Assembly (NCBI GenBank): GCA_009760855.2
Contig: WPIO01000009.1
Span: forward strand, 5,462,001-5,526,000
Reading direction: 5' to 3'
DNA length: 64,000 bases
DNA from: Cristatella mucedo
Taxonomy: Eukaryota; Bryozoa; Phylactolaemata; Cristatellidae
Positions within the stretch are counted from its first letter, which is position 1; every line of letters starts with the position of its first letter. Position numbers and translations under genes: made by a program. Positions 54,503-64,000 of the stretch are shown in pieces. The notes beneath the pieces were generated by a model. The model did not search any database. It was not told the DNA's origin and saw only the letters and a list, made by a program, of their open reading frames with translations.

Positions 54503-56012
54503 GTCCCCACCGGTCGTGGCGGATGCGAGCCAAAGCACGCTCTCGCCGACGCCGCCGCGATCGAGGCCTCGGCGTGCTTGCGAAAATGCCCGTAATTAGT
54601 CGGCGGCGGCAGTAGCGAGCTCTCTGACCCCGACTCCCAAGCCTCGTTGCGAGACTCCCCGGACCTCGTGCCCTTTAAGTAACGCGGCGGCGTGCTGGCG
54701 GCGGGACAGGGGCTGCGCAAGGGATAGCGAGACACCGACAGCTGCGCTGACATTATTGCTTCGGTAGAACAGCTAATCGAAATGGATTCGTTAGCATTCG
54801 CAAACCGCCGCTCCGCCCCCCCCCCACTGTCCGAGAGAGACGCGTGAGTGACCGACCGAAAGCAGCTCCTTCGGCATCGTCACTGTCGGCATCGTCCAGC
54901 CCGATTTCGGCGAAACCGGAGAAATTTCCGCTCCAACCAGCAAGTTCGCGTCGCCGCAGCAGGGGCTCTCAGTATCGCTCTTCAGATCGACGCCCAGCCG
55001 CCTTCCGCCCTTCCGCGGAGCGAGGCCTCTAGGCGGCGCTCGAACGGCTTCAGTTCGCGACGACGACGACACGCCGATGCCGGAGCATCGCCGTCTAAAC
55101 GTCGGGGAAACGGAACATCGGCCGGAAAGTCAGGGAAGCCGCGGACCGGCGCGTCAGGCGCGGACAAAACTACCGCCGTCCACTGCGGCGCCCGCTCGCC
55201 AGCTCGCGTGGGCTGATATCTTGCGGAGCCAATATAGCGAGGATATGTGGCCTGCGCACTTTGTAGTTGAGCGTGCAGAGGTCATATGAGATACGCTCGC
55301 CCATGCAAATCTGTAGAGCTAGGCATTCTTTTTCTAAGTAAGACTTGGTTTGCCCATAGTAAGCTGTTGGCGTCATCATTCAAATTGAGATGTTTGCCAC
55401 TTTCCGAATGCGAATGTCAGCAGTACACGCTGAAAGGGAGCTGGAAGATTCTGAGATGCTGGAACTCGCGGAAGAATCAAAGCACTAGTAACACTGCGTC
55501 TCATCCGTAATTTAACGGAAGCCTTGACTCTTCTCGGAGATCACATCTGATAGAGAGATCACATCTGATAGTATGCCTTTTTAATAAGAACAAGACCTGC
55601 AGCAGATCCACTGGGTGCCATATTTTAGATGCCCGCTGGATGACGGGCAGCCCAGCGGCTGCCGCTGCGAGAAACTTCGGGGCGGCAACGGAGCGCTCGG
55701 CGCGTCTGCTGCAGCCGTCTGCTGCAGCCTCCGGTTGCCTCGAACCTACGGCCGCACTCCGCGCTCGTCCTGAAAGTGGGGGCGACGGCGGGCAGGGCAA
55801 AGTCTCTGTCAAGCGCAGCAGTCAGACATGACGAAGCGACGACAGAGCAACCGGTGCCGCAACCAGTGCGCCGATTCCTATGCAGCGGCGCCGACGTCCT
55901 TGCTCGCAAGGCAGCCGCCGCCGCCGCCGCCTCCTCGGGGCCGGTGGTCGGTCGTGACGACGGAGCTCGTTATAGCTAATTACAGCGAACGAGCCTAATG
56001 ACAGGACTGCCC

Positions 56013-56047
<35 letters not shown>

Positions 56048-56489
56048 TCGGCCAGCATAGTCAGCGCTCCCTCTCGAGCCGTCGGATAGACGTCGGCGGG
56101 TGAGCTGCGGCCCCCAGAGCTGGAGCGACGCTAGACGTCCGAGACCGCCGAGCGGCGAGCGGCGAGGCTGGAAGAAGCGCTGCGCCACGACGGTCTTCGG
56201 CTTCGGCCCGGAGCGTCGGCTGCTGCCGCCGCCGCCGCCGCTCTCTTTTCGCTCCCGTCTCCCTTCCCGCTTCCTGCTCGCTGCTCCCGGCAGCAGCGGC
56301 AGCAGCAGGCGATAGCGCGAGATCGAGGCGGCGCCACGTTGCGATTCGCACCGAGCCGCCGACGAAATGTCGGCGAAGAAAACCCACGGGTACGGGCGGC
56401 GGGGGGGGGGGCGCGCGCGCGGGCAGTTTGCGAGGCACCGAAGTCGGGACGCCAGTGCCTCGCCGCGTCGTCAACAGCGCAGCTGCCGT

Positions 56490-56830
56490 ATCAGGCCACT
56501 TACGTGATGAGCTTAACTGGCTTCCTGCCAAGCGTCGAATCGATTTCAAGATCCTCGATCTGGCTGAAAGGTCACTTCAATCACTCAAACCAGCCTAACG
56601 ATAAGACCTCCTTGCTTCTCCAGTCACCTGCTCTCCGGCCACGTGCTCCTCGGCAGCCTCTGGTCATCTCGCCGTCCCTTGCACTACATCGAAGCGCTCG
56701 GCAATCAAGCATTCAGCTCGCATGCACCAAAAGCCTGAATCGCACTTCCGACTACGGTCACTACCTGTAATCACCTGGAATCCTTTTAGTCTCAGCCAAA
56801 GACGCATCTGGTCCGGTCAGCTTTCCCTCC
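56490..56830 (+). mobile_element. Very diverged L2-like C-terminal fragment
   Basis: CTTAACTGGCTTCCTGCCAA gives LNWLPAKRRIDFKIL, the conserved HWLP..QRIDFK word of the L2 C-terminal domain. It is followed by frameshifted downstream sequence (CAAAAGCCTGAATCGCACTT). It belongs to an older or different subfamily from the 11-23 kb copies. Confidence 0.6.
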
Positions 56831-56834
56831 ATGT

Positions 56835-58020
56835 CCAGTGAATTTGTCTGCTTTTTGTTCCGGTGTGCTTCGCGGGCGTACTTGTGCATGATTCACAGCA
56901 TGTTACGTGGCCCATACGCTAAGATAGAAGCGTTTTCTGAAACGGCTGAAATAAAACAGCTCTGCTTCTCTAGCCTCCATTTCAAGCCCTCTCGTGCTGA
57001 CCTCATTTCAGAGCTCATCATACTGACTGTGAGAACTACACACCCCCAAACCCCATACCAGTGGCTTACCAAAGGCAGGTGGGGGGGGCCATATGGTCCC
57101 GGGAGTTGGATCGTGTGGAGCACCAAAATGGGCGCTAAATAGGCGGAAAAAATGTGTACATCACAACTAGCGAAGACATTGCTGGACAGCAGGATGCTCC
57201 GAGCGGGAAGAAATCGAGTTGGAAGTTGCAGCGCCTGTCTCCCAAGCCTTGCCGGTTTCTGGCTTGGCTCACAGCTGGGTAAATCATTAGGGAGGACGTC
57301 ACAGAACGTAACTATTATAAGTTGCGATTTCGAATTTCATTTATAATCATCTAACTAATTGTATAATAAAATCTCGTCTTCTAGAGAAAAGCTTGAACAA
57401 AAAGGGTGGCACCAACTTTCTAGCTCTTGCCCGGGCGCACAACATCCTAGGACGGCCACCGCCCCGTACCCGTGGGCTCCTGTCGCGGTATCTTGACTTT
57501 CTGCTCCCCCAGCATGCCTAACAGGATGCAGCATTGAGGCACTCGCCTAGCCTCAGATTTATCAGAGCATCTCTCAAAGGCGCAGTTTATAAGCCACTTG
57601 GTGAGCAAGAATTCGACACTGTAACTTTGTAATTAATTAATTTCCTCTCCCCTTCTTTCTCCAGCAGCTCCTTGACAGCATGGCGGACACTCTTAGCGGC
57701 TGAGCAGCCCATGGTTCATAATAGCATCATCAAACCGAGCTTTCGGCAGCTATCAGCCGGGATTAGGATGTATGACTGTCAACTATCAGCCAGGATTCAG
57801 GACACATCACACAAAAGAGACAGGACTAGTGTTTGTTTATTACGACTTCCTTAGGAATGTTGACACGGAGTCTCTACTAGTTCTTCGTTTGAAATAATTT
57901 ATTATCAATCTGGCACCTGTCTCGTCGCCGTTTATCACCTGCACTTTGCTGCATTGGCTTAGGATGAATCTTGGTGGGAGATTCTCCAATGTCGATGTCA
58001 ACGACCAACGATAATCCAGC
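56835..58020. other. Unassigned DNA
   Basis: A short duplicated block (AACTATCAGCCAGGATTCAG, similar at 57745 and 57780). No gene. Confidence 0.4.
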
Positions 58021-58024
58021 GAGT

Positions 58025-58660
58025 GTCTGAAGTACAAGGAACCACTAAGTTATGTTCTGAGTCCTCTTCTTTCCACAATCATTGCAACGCTGACCTCAGT
58101 TCTACCTGTTTTTCTTATCTTTCTCGGCCTTTCTGCGTCTCAGGTTATCGATTCCTTGCAGCTATCATCACCGAAATTTGCACTTTAATGGTAGCTCATT
58201 TTCCTAAACGTAAGAGCGACAAGACTGGCCTAAAATATGGTGTAGCCCAATGTAGCTCAAACTAAAAGCTTACTCTCACAGTTGGCTCAGCTAGAATGTC
58301 TCGTGCAAGCTCTGCACGAACCCTGGCGTTCTGCTGCAAAATGACCTCTCACTGGACCGCCGTCGCATCAGCCGTTTCCTTGCTTAAACCCGGTAAGGTG
58401 ACACGGCAACTGTAGTCCGTACATTGGTGACGTGCTTGCAACATTTCTCTCCCTCGATCCTTGCCGGCGTGCTGCATCGAGACGCTTATATACATTGTGT
58501 GTGCAGCTCGTCGTCCAGGCTCGTCCTTCGCGATGGTCGCGACGGTCGCGTTACGTCATTTCTGCGTGACAATCAGTGGCTTCCATCAACCAGCGCGTCG
58601 ACATTTTCGACGTCCTGTCACTCGCTCGTGCAGGATGTTCATTGGCTAGCTCCAGCTGAC
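58025..58660 (+). mobile_element. Diverged L2-like RT/C-terminal fragment
   Basis: Broken frames align in order with L2. An RT palm word with a VLSPLLSTI segment lies at about 58050. A SARMSRASSARTLAF segment (58285-58330) matches the S.ARNLGV word. An SRLVLRDGRDGRVTSFLRD segment lies at about 58510-58570, ahead of QWLP. Confidence 0.55.
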
Positions 58661-58688
58661 TGACGTGTGAAGTACCTGCTGCTCCTGC

Positions 58689-59370
58689 TCAGGTATCCCC
58701 TCCACCCCGCCACCTGGTGCTTCTCCTGTTTGCCAGCCGATTTGCAAGCCGGGAAAACCGAGTCGCAGCATCTTGTCGGAGATACTTTATACTGTCCTTC
58801 GTGATGATTCTTGAGATATCCTCTTCTGCCGTGAAACGAGCATCCTGAGTGAGTTCTCTAGGCATCTGCGTCCTTCGGTGGATTTTTCGTTCATCTGCAA
58901 CACCCACAACTCGCATCTCCTTTTTTGCATCCGGTAGATACTCCTGGCACGGGTCTTCTCTGAGTCGTGACAACTCAATCTCAAGAGAGTGGGTGTCACG
59001 AGAGGCGTCTTTGAAGTTCATCTTTGGATGCTGCAGTCAATCTTCCTTAAGATGGTGTACCAAAATGGCGACAGAGATAAAAAGTTAAAGTTCAAAATAC
59101 AATGTAGGAGAGTGGTAGCTTCACTACTTGTTTCAAGTGTTCCATTTCTCAGTTCCAACCTCAGATTTGATCCTGAAAAGAGTGAGTAGGTGCTCTCACT
59201 TGTTCCTAAGAAGGTAATGACAACGGAATCTTGACTTGCAGCATTTACACCTGCCAGGTTCAAGCTGTGGTTATCAAAGTTTATGAAAATTTCCTTTTCA
59301 TTTCTGGACAGCAGTCTTTTTTGGACACCTGACAAGTTGCCAGGCATGACTGCTACGCTGTCTTAGCACA
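58689..59370 (-). pseudogene. ZMYM1/hAT-type transposase remnant (C-terminal half)
   Basis: The minus strand reads MPGNLSGVQKRLLSRNEKEI, NFDNHSLNLAGVNAASQD and STYSLFSGSN (59018-59347). It then continues after a break with MNFKDASRDTHSLEIELSRL and REDPCQEYLPDAKKEM (58689-59021). These words match the hAT-like ZMYM1/TTF-domain proteins (DNHSLNLAGVHAA, FFSxSTxRW), with an internal deletion between WYTILRKID and MNFKDAS. It is decayed; the N-terminus is not in this copy. Confidence 0.7.
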
Positions 59371-59559
59371 GCCAGTTAAGTAAGCCTTTCGCGATCAGGT
59401 TGTACAGGAGAAGCTCGACGCATTTCTGCTGACCGAGGCGCCGATGACGCCTTGCTCTGGTGGCGGTGTATATATGAGACCATCCCATCAGGGCTGCCAT
59501 TCTTTCAGTCCACGTGATCTGAGAAAGTGGGCGGTAGGGTTGCTGTCGCTTTTCGCGAA

Positions 59560-59865
59560 TCGTTTGGCTATAAGACCAGCGGGCGTTTCGTACGGGCCAT
59601 CGTTTGAATCAGCTACTACCATAGCCTCATAAAAAGACCACGTCTCTCACAGTATTGTGATCTACCGAGCTCTTTCCGGCCGTGCAAGCTTGTTTATGGA
59701 GGTGTGTTCCGAGTTTCTGACTACAATATTCGGGTGTGGCATGCCTTTATTGATCACGGGTAGTTTTAAAATTCACGATGACAACCCTAGCTACAACCAG
59801 GTCCGCTCATTTCTCGACCGTCTAGATAACTTCGGTTGGTGGCGTAGCAAGAGGCGGAGGAACGG
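59560..59865 (+). mobile_element. Diverged LINE endonuclease fragment
   Basis: A frame with SFESATTIAS, IVIYRALSGRASLFMEV and PLLITGSFKIHDDNPS corresponds to the FES, V.YRPP and GDFNIH.D.P words of L2-type endonucleases. The catalytic Asp of GDFN is Ser and Asn is Lys, so it is inactive. Confidence 0.6.
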
Positions 59866-60040
59866 CTGTCCCCCGGGCGCCAAGGTCAAGGGAGCACCAA
59901 AAGCAGCAAATGAAAAAATTATGTATATTTTTTTAACTAATTGGTGTGAGAAGCATGCTTGCAGAGTTGGACCAAGCTAGACGTGGCTGGCTGTGCCAGC
60001 CTGCCACACACGCCAGAGCTCATCCGGTTCTTGCAGTGTT

Positions 60041-60150
60041 GGATGTCTGCCGTCAGGTCAGGATGTCTGCCGTCAGGTCAGGATGTCTGCCGTCAGGTCA
60101 GGATGTCTGCCGTCAGGTCAGGATGTCTGCCGTTAGGTCAGGATGTCTGC
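60041..60150 (+). repeat. 20-bp tandem repeat, about 5.5 copies
   Basis: GGATGTCTGCCGTCAGGTCA is repeated head to tail from 60041 to 60140 (the fifth copy has one change) plus a partial sixth. Units are contiguous, with no spacers. Confidence 0.95.
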
Positions 60151-60159
60151 CGCTCACTC

Positions 60160-61100
60160 GAACTGTTCACCTCCAAAATAGTAAGCTTAAGAAGTTCATA
60201 AGTGAGTTTGTATTTTAGATTTTATCCTACTTAGAAACATCGTGTGCATTGAGTCTCCTGGCGCTAGCATGTAGACAGGACCTCGGCACTTCCAATTTTC
60301 CCAAGCGTTTTTACCAAGCTCTCCCGAGGCTCAACCTCTTTCACGGAAGATGGAGTCAACGGTGTGAAGGTAAGTGTTACTCCAGACCAGCCTCCGTGAA
60401 CCGCATTTTCACTGCGGCTAATGTGTATTTTTGTATTTTTTGTATTTTTATTTTTTGTATTTTTGTATTTTTATGCGTATTTTTTGTACATTTTCGGTCA
60501 CCCAAATCTTTTTTCCGACGACAAATGAGGAAAAGAAGCAAGCGGCGCTGCCCAGAACAGAAAGCGAAAACTTGAGAGAAGAAGAAAGAAGCAGGAGCAA
60601 GTCCGGCAAGAAGGTTCTAGAAAGGTTCCGTAAAGAGGTCGAGGCTGAAAAATAATGAAGACACAGAAAAACGCCAGGAAATGTTGAATGTCACGCAGGG
60701 GGGGATAAGGAAGAGCAGTTTGAGGAGGACGACAGCAAGCAGGACGGAGACATTTACAGGAACAGGGAAGAGGAGGAGGAAACGATTTAAGGCAGAAAGC
60801 ATGACAACGGACTGGTGAAACATGCACAACACTGATAGGTGGAAACTTCATAAAAAAAAAAAGATGTTTTTTCTCTGTGATGACGAAGACAGTCATCATT
60901 GGGGCCATGGAGTGCAGGTACAAGAGAATAAGATATGGAATCTGCCGCAATTTCCCAATGCCGACCCTGAATGAAATTGGCCACCTGAAGTTTGACCAAA
61001 CCTCGGTTTTACACGTCATTCTGCGGCAACTTTGAGCTGAACTATTACTACGAGGATCACGCCTGTTTCAGAACAAAGAAAGTCCATTTGCTGTAAAAGA
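60160..61100. other. Unassigned DNA
   Basis: TTTTTGTATTTTT-type low complexity lies at 60430-60490 and GA-rich sequence at 60520-60780. No gene. Confidence 0.4.
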
Positions 61101-61110
61101 TGGTCTAGCC

Positions 61111-61400
61111 ATGAGGACAGCCTGGTTAAAGAGAACGCTTGCCAAGGGTGCCAGCCGGCAGAAAGTTAGCAGGACCTGGCTGGTCCACTCTTCCTCAAAA
61201 CAGTCGGCATATTGTTTCTGTTTTTTGCTATTCCCTATGTCCACCCAAAGTTCTCGATCGTCACTTGAATTTGCAAAAGGGTTTAGCCAGTGGAGGAAAC
61301 CTGAAAAACTAATTACCCATGAAAGCAGCCCTTCTCACCGGCAGGTTTTCACCGCATGGAAAGAAATGGACAGGATGCATCACACGCTTAGCTTTGCTTC
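61111..61400 (+). pseudogene. ZMYM1/hAT-type transposase remnant (TTF zinc-finger N-terminus)
   Basis: The frame from 61111 reads SRTWLVHSSSKQSAYCFCFL, then FAKGFSQWRKPEKLITHESS, HRQVFTAWKEMDRM. This is the RRWL.YS...S.YC..C..F...GF..W....L..HE.S..H arrangement of TTF-type (BED-like) zinc fingers in hAT/ZMYM1 proteins. It is on the opposite strand to the C-terminal remnant at 58689-59370, so it belongs to another copy. Confidence 0.65.
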
Positions 61401-61464
61401 CTTGGTTTGGTTTTCATTGAATGCATTTGCATTTGCACGGCAATTGAATGCATTTGCATTTGCC

Positions 61465-61580
61465 CCAACAAAGGTCCAAGTGAATGCACTTGATGACCAA
61501 GGTCGTGGACTCGAGCCCCGCTGCATACGTGAAGTACCTGGAATAGACATTAAGTTCTTTGGATATGAGTACGTCAGTCC
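61465..61580 (+). mobile_element. SINE fragment with B box
   Basis: GGTCGTGGACTCGAGCCCC at about 61500, then a CCTGGAATAGACATTAAGTT tail. The A-box half is missing or replaced by a duplicated GAATGCATTTGCATTTGC block. Confidence 0.55.
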
Positions 61581-62033
61581 GTGAGTTAGTCCGCGGGTCC
61601 CGTGAGTGTAAGCTGCTGACGTCACACTCACTTTGTGCCCTTTTTCTTATGTATGGGATTACTATGACAGTACAACTATATTAAGTGTCATGTCAATAAT
61701 ATCAACGATATTTTGTATGATTTGAAGACGAAGCTACAACATATAGTCTCATAGTTTAAACTCGAGATAGAATCGTGAATTGAATTATGAAATAGTGATC
61801 AGAATGCTTTTGAATGCTGCGTTACTTAACTGCGCATGCAAACGCTTGGGAGATTAAAGTCTCAATAAAACGGCTTTATTCTTTAATTAATTTATCAGGA
61901 GCATTAAAAAAATTTCCATTCAAGTATCTTGAAAGTAAGAGTTGTGTAAAAGATTTACTTGCTAGTTTTCGTGCGCAAACGCTAATAATTAATATATATT
62001 CAACTACTTACTTAAAGACTTTTAAAGAGAAGC

Positions 62034-62360
62034 CCCGACTTGCGTCACGACATCTCCTGACTTGTTCAAATTTCAAAAGAAACTACAGACACATCTATTT
62101 ATCACAGAATTCAGTGTGTCCTGATTCGTCCTCAATGATGTGCTTATGCGTGGTGCTGACACTGTTGCATGCTGCCACTAACCAAACTTGCATGCTGACA
62201 ATGTGCATGTCACCCCTAACCGCGTTATCCTTGCTGCTTATTGAGCAAGCTACCACTAACCATTCGACTGTGTTTCCTTTGCAGCAAATTTAAAGTGCCC
62301 AGAAAGAGATTGAGTTCTCTGAGGGCACTATATCAAATGTATTACTATTATTATATAGCA
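62034..62360 (+). mobile_element. L2-like 3' end
   Basis: CGACTTGCGTCACGACATCT (C-terminal coding end), 3' UTR words (GCATGCTGCCACTAACC, CATGTCACCCCTAACC), tail GTGCCCAGAAAGAGATTGAG and ATTACTATTATT. Confidence 0.8.
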
Positions 62361-62429
62361 AAATATTCGCCTTTCCTCACAATTTTGCTCTGTACGTGTA
62401 AATTATCCTTCTTGTGCTTGCGCGTGCTC

Positions 62430-62680
62430 AAATAGGGCATTCTATAGCTAACCAATTTACTTACTTCCCTTCCAGCATATAAAAAGTGTTTATAAAGATA
62501 TTTAGTTCTCTTGGGGAGCCAGATAAATTTTTTATCAGTATTTTTATTCGTGATATCAATTAGCGTCCTCAGTAAAAGTTGCACAACCTCGGTCATTGAG
62601 TTAATTCACATCGACCTTGGTCGAGGCGAGAACCTTGACCGCTGGGCCAAGCCAGCGAAAGTCGAATGATTCTGCATTGC
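62430..62680. mobile_element. Old LINE tail and minus-strand SINE head
   Basis: 62430-62545 is a degenerate tail (GTGTTTATAAAGATATTTAG). 62585-62670 on the minus strand has the A-box region GGCTTGGCCCAGCGGTCAAG and CTCGCCTCGACCAAGGTCG of the SINE family. Confidence 0.5.
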
Positions 62681-62689
62681 TGGCGAACT

Positions 62690-63590
62690 AGTTTTTCAGG
62701 ACAGGGAGCGCCGGGTGTTTGCATAACTTGCCCTGTCGCGCACTCTCCCAGCGAGTGCGCGAACTGTTGCTAGTACTCCCACCTCGAATTCACCGGATCC
62801 CTAAGGCTAAGGAAACTTGTGCAAATTAAACTGCAGCAATAAGGGAATGTTCCATGCTCATTTAGAATTTACACATTTCGAAGCGTACGTGCTGACGCTA
62901 CGTTCACGAGTCGTTCGACGAGGAGGAAGCGACGGTCATGGCTAAGCAGCCCCAGATGCCGATCTAAAGAGCCATGGGATTCGTCGATTCTATTCGAGCT
63001 GCACATTTCCGAAAGTGGCCGGCCTCCCGGTTCGTGGGCGCAGAGACTCGGCTCAAACTCTCGCTTCGACCGTCTGTCCCGCCTGAGTATGACTTTGCAT
63101 CTTCGACGTGTCAGCTAGAGACGCATCACCGGCTGAGGTAAGCTTTCTCTTCACCCGCACCGCCCCGCCCCCCACTGAACCCGTGAGTGTTTTGAGTGCT
63201 CGCGATGCTTGCAGGATTCAGCGCATCTTCGCAATCAGGGATCTGCCGATAATCTAGCCTCGAGACAGAACTAGGGAGGTGGCTGCTTGTTTTTGCAAGC
63301 CACCACAGCAGACACTCCCCAATCCTACGTAGGGATCGGACGCGATGGTTAGAAGATTGTTAGCAGATATCGTCAAAAGCGACGTAGAGCTGGATGGAAG
63401 CATCATCTCGATAGCCAAGTCCGCCTAAGTACAGTTTAGTTGTCGCGGCAAAACTTGGAGATGCTTAGGTAGCGGTACCAGAACCAAATAATTCCATGAA
63501 TTCGTGATACTCTGCCCAGATTTTACCGTCATCCTGTTTTTAATGGGCCTCCCCCCCCATGCAATAACAGTGTGACAGACGGTGCCTCAC
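62690..63590. other. Unassigned DNA
   Basis: No coding signal or repeat family recognised. Confidence 0.4.
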
Positions 63591-63599
63591 TCGGCAGCT

Positions 63600-64000
63600 T
63601 GAAATGTCCATCGTTAGTTTCGCCCCATTATACCACCTCTCCCTCGCCTAATTTGACATAGTGGTGACACTTCTAATCAATCTCGAACCCTTTGGAGGCT
63701 GCTTCTTCAGTTCTTGTGCAACTAAAGACAGGACCTCTTGACAGACTACCGCCACGACATCCATTGACTTGCTGACATTTATAGAGAAACCAACAGCCCA
63801 CGGGATCGTCACAGTATATTCTTCGTCAGTGTAGATTCACGTAATTAAACATTCAAATATGTGCATGCTGTATCAATAGCTAGCGTGCACTCTTCTTGTT
63901 CATTAGCGCCACAATCAAGTCTGCTCACTTTCAGCTGCATAATACTGCTAAAACTTGGGCTTGTTTAGACAGGCATATCATAATTAAATTGTTCCGTGCA
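63600..64000 (+). mobile_element. L2-like fragments running off the right edge
   Basis: 63620-63800 resembles the L2 C-terminal end (TTGACTTGCTGACATTTATA, frame SIDLLTFIEKPT). 63909-64000 resembles an earlier part of the same domain (SAHFQLHNTAKTWACLDRH, matching the SAYFQL.NIA.I.ACLDKD word). The order is not collinear, so these are two copies. The second continues past base 64000. Confidence 0.6.

Larger units (their letters stand above)
52500..56500. promoter_or_regulatory. CpG island around the Stum-like 5' end
   Basis: 4 kb of very GC- and CpG-rich sequence with many stop-free overlapping frames, none of which I can support as a gene. It includes exon 1 of the Stum-like gene and presumably its promoter and 5' UTR. 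A second, divergent promoter is possible. GCAGCAGCAG (56017-56050) and GCCGCCGCC runs are present. Confidence 0.55.

Noticed and set aside
52592-56550. Many 100-260-codon frames in the CpG island
   Set aside because: High GC leaves few stops. None shows a recognisable domain except the Stum-like exon 1.
60041-60150. CRISPR-like array
   Set aside because: Units are contiguous 20-mers without spacers, in an animal genome: a simple tandem repeat.

Overview
This is a 64 kb piece of a metazoan nuclear genome, most likely a marine invertebrate or early-branching deuterostome. I cannot place it more precisely. The grounds are a Rab40-type SOCS-box small GTPase, a two-exon Stum/SPEC3-type membrane protein with a GT-AG intron, CpG islands, many L2-like non-LTR retrotransposon copies, tRNA-derived SINEs and very long CT microsatellites. 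There is no bacterial operon structure, and the window is gene-poor and dominated by repeats.

Layout. 1-5.7 kb is an AT-rich island, all on the minus strand. It holds a decayed family-B (virus/Polinton-type) DNA polymerase followed by six small ORFs or remnants that look like tandem duplicates; the element runs off the left edge. 5.8-11.1 kb is repeat-rich DNA with hairpins, SINEs and LINE tails. 11.1-14.5 kb is a nearly complete but frameshifted L2-like LINE (minus). 15.8-19.1 kb is a cluster of inverted, nested and truncated L2 copies, followed by about 620 bp of CT repeat (19.15-19.77 kb). 21-24 kb holds more L2 and a dimeric SINE. 24-30 kb is mostly unassigned DNA with microsatellites, including a CTG tract.

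30.2-31.8 kb is the clearest intact gene: an intronless Rab40-like gene in a CpG island. 32.95-35.61 kb is a DNA transposon with about 30-bp terminal inverted repeats. It carries remnants of a protein family I associate with oomycete genomes. 36-45 kb holds L2 copies, SINEs, a Ty3/gypsy integrase remnant, a 37-bp palindromic hAT footprint with a perfect 8-bp target duplication, and CT/TA/TG microsatellites.

46.35-54.50 kb (minus) is a Stum-like gene: exon 1 at 54280-54502, exon 2 at 46354-46679, and a 7.6 kb intron. The intron holds a long gag-like ORF whose C-terminal half is an alanine-rich 21-bp repeat. 52.5-56.5 kb is a very GC-rich CpG island around the Stum 5' end. 56.5-64 kb is a graveyard of diverged L2 fragments and two ZMYM1/hAT-type transposase remnants.

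How it fits together. Only two host genes are supported, the Rab40-like gene and the Stum-like gene, and nothing shows a functional link between them. The rest is a record of mobile elements. The SINEs carry an L2-like 3' tail, which suggests they were mobilised by the L2 machinery, and many insertions are nested or head-to-head.
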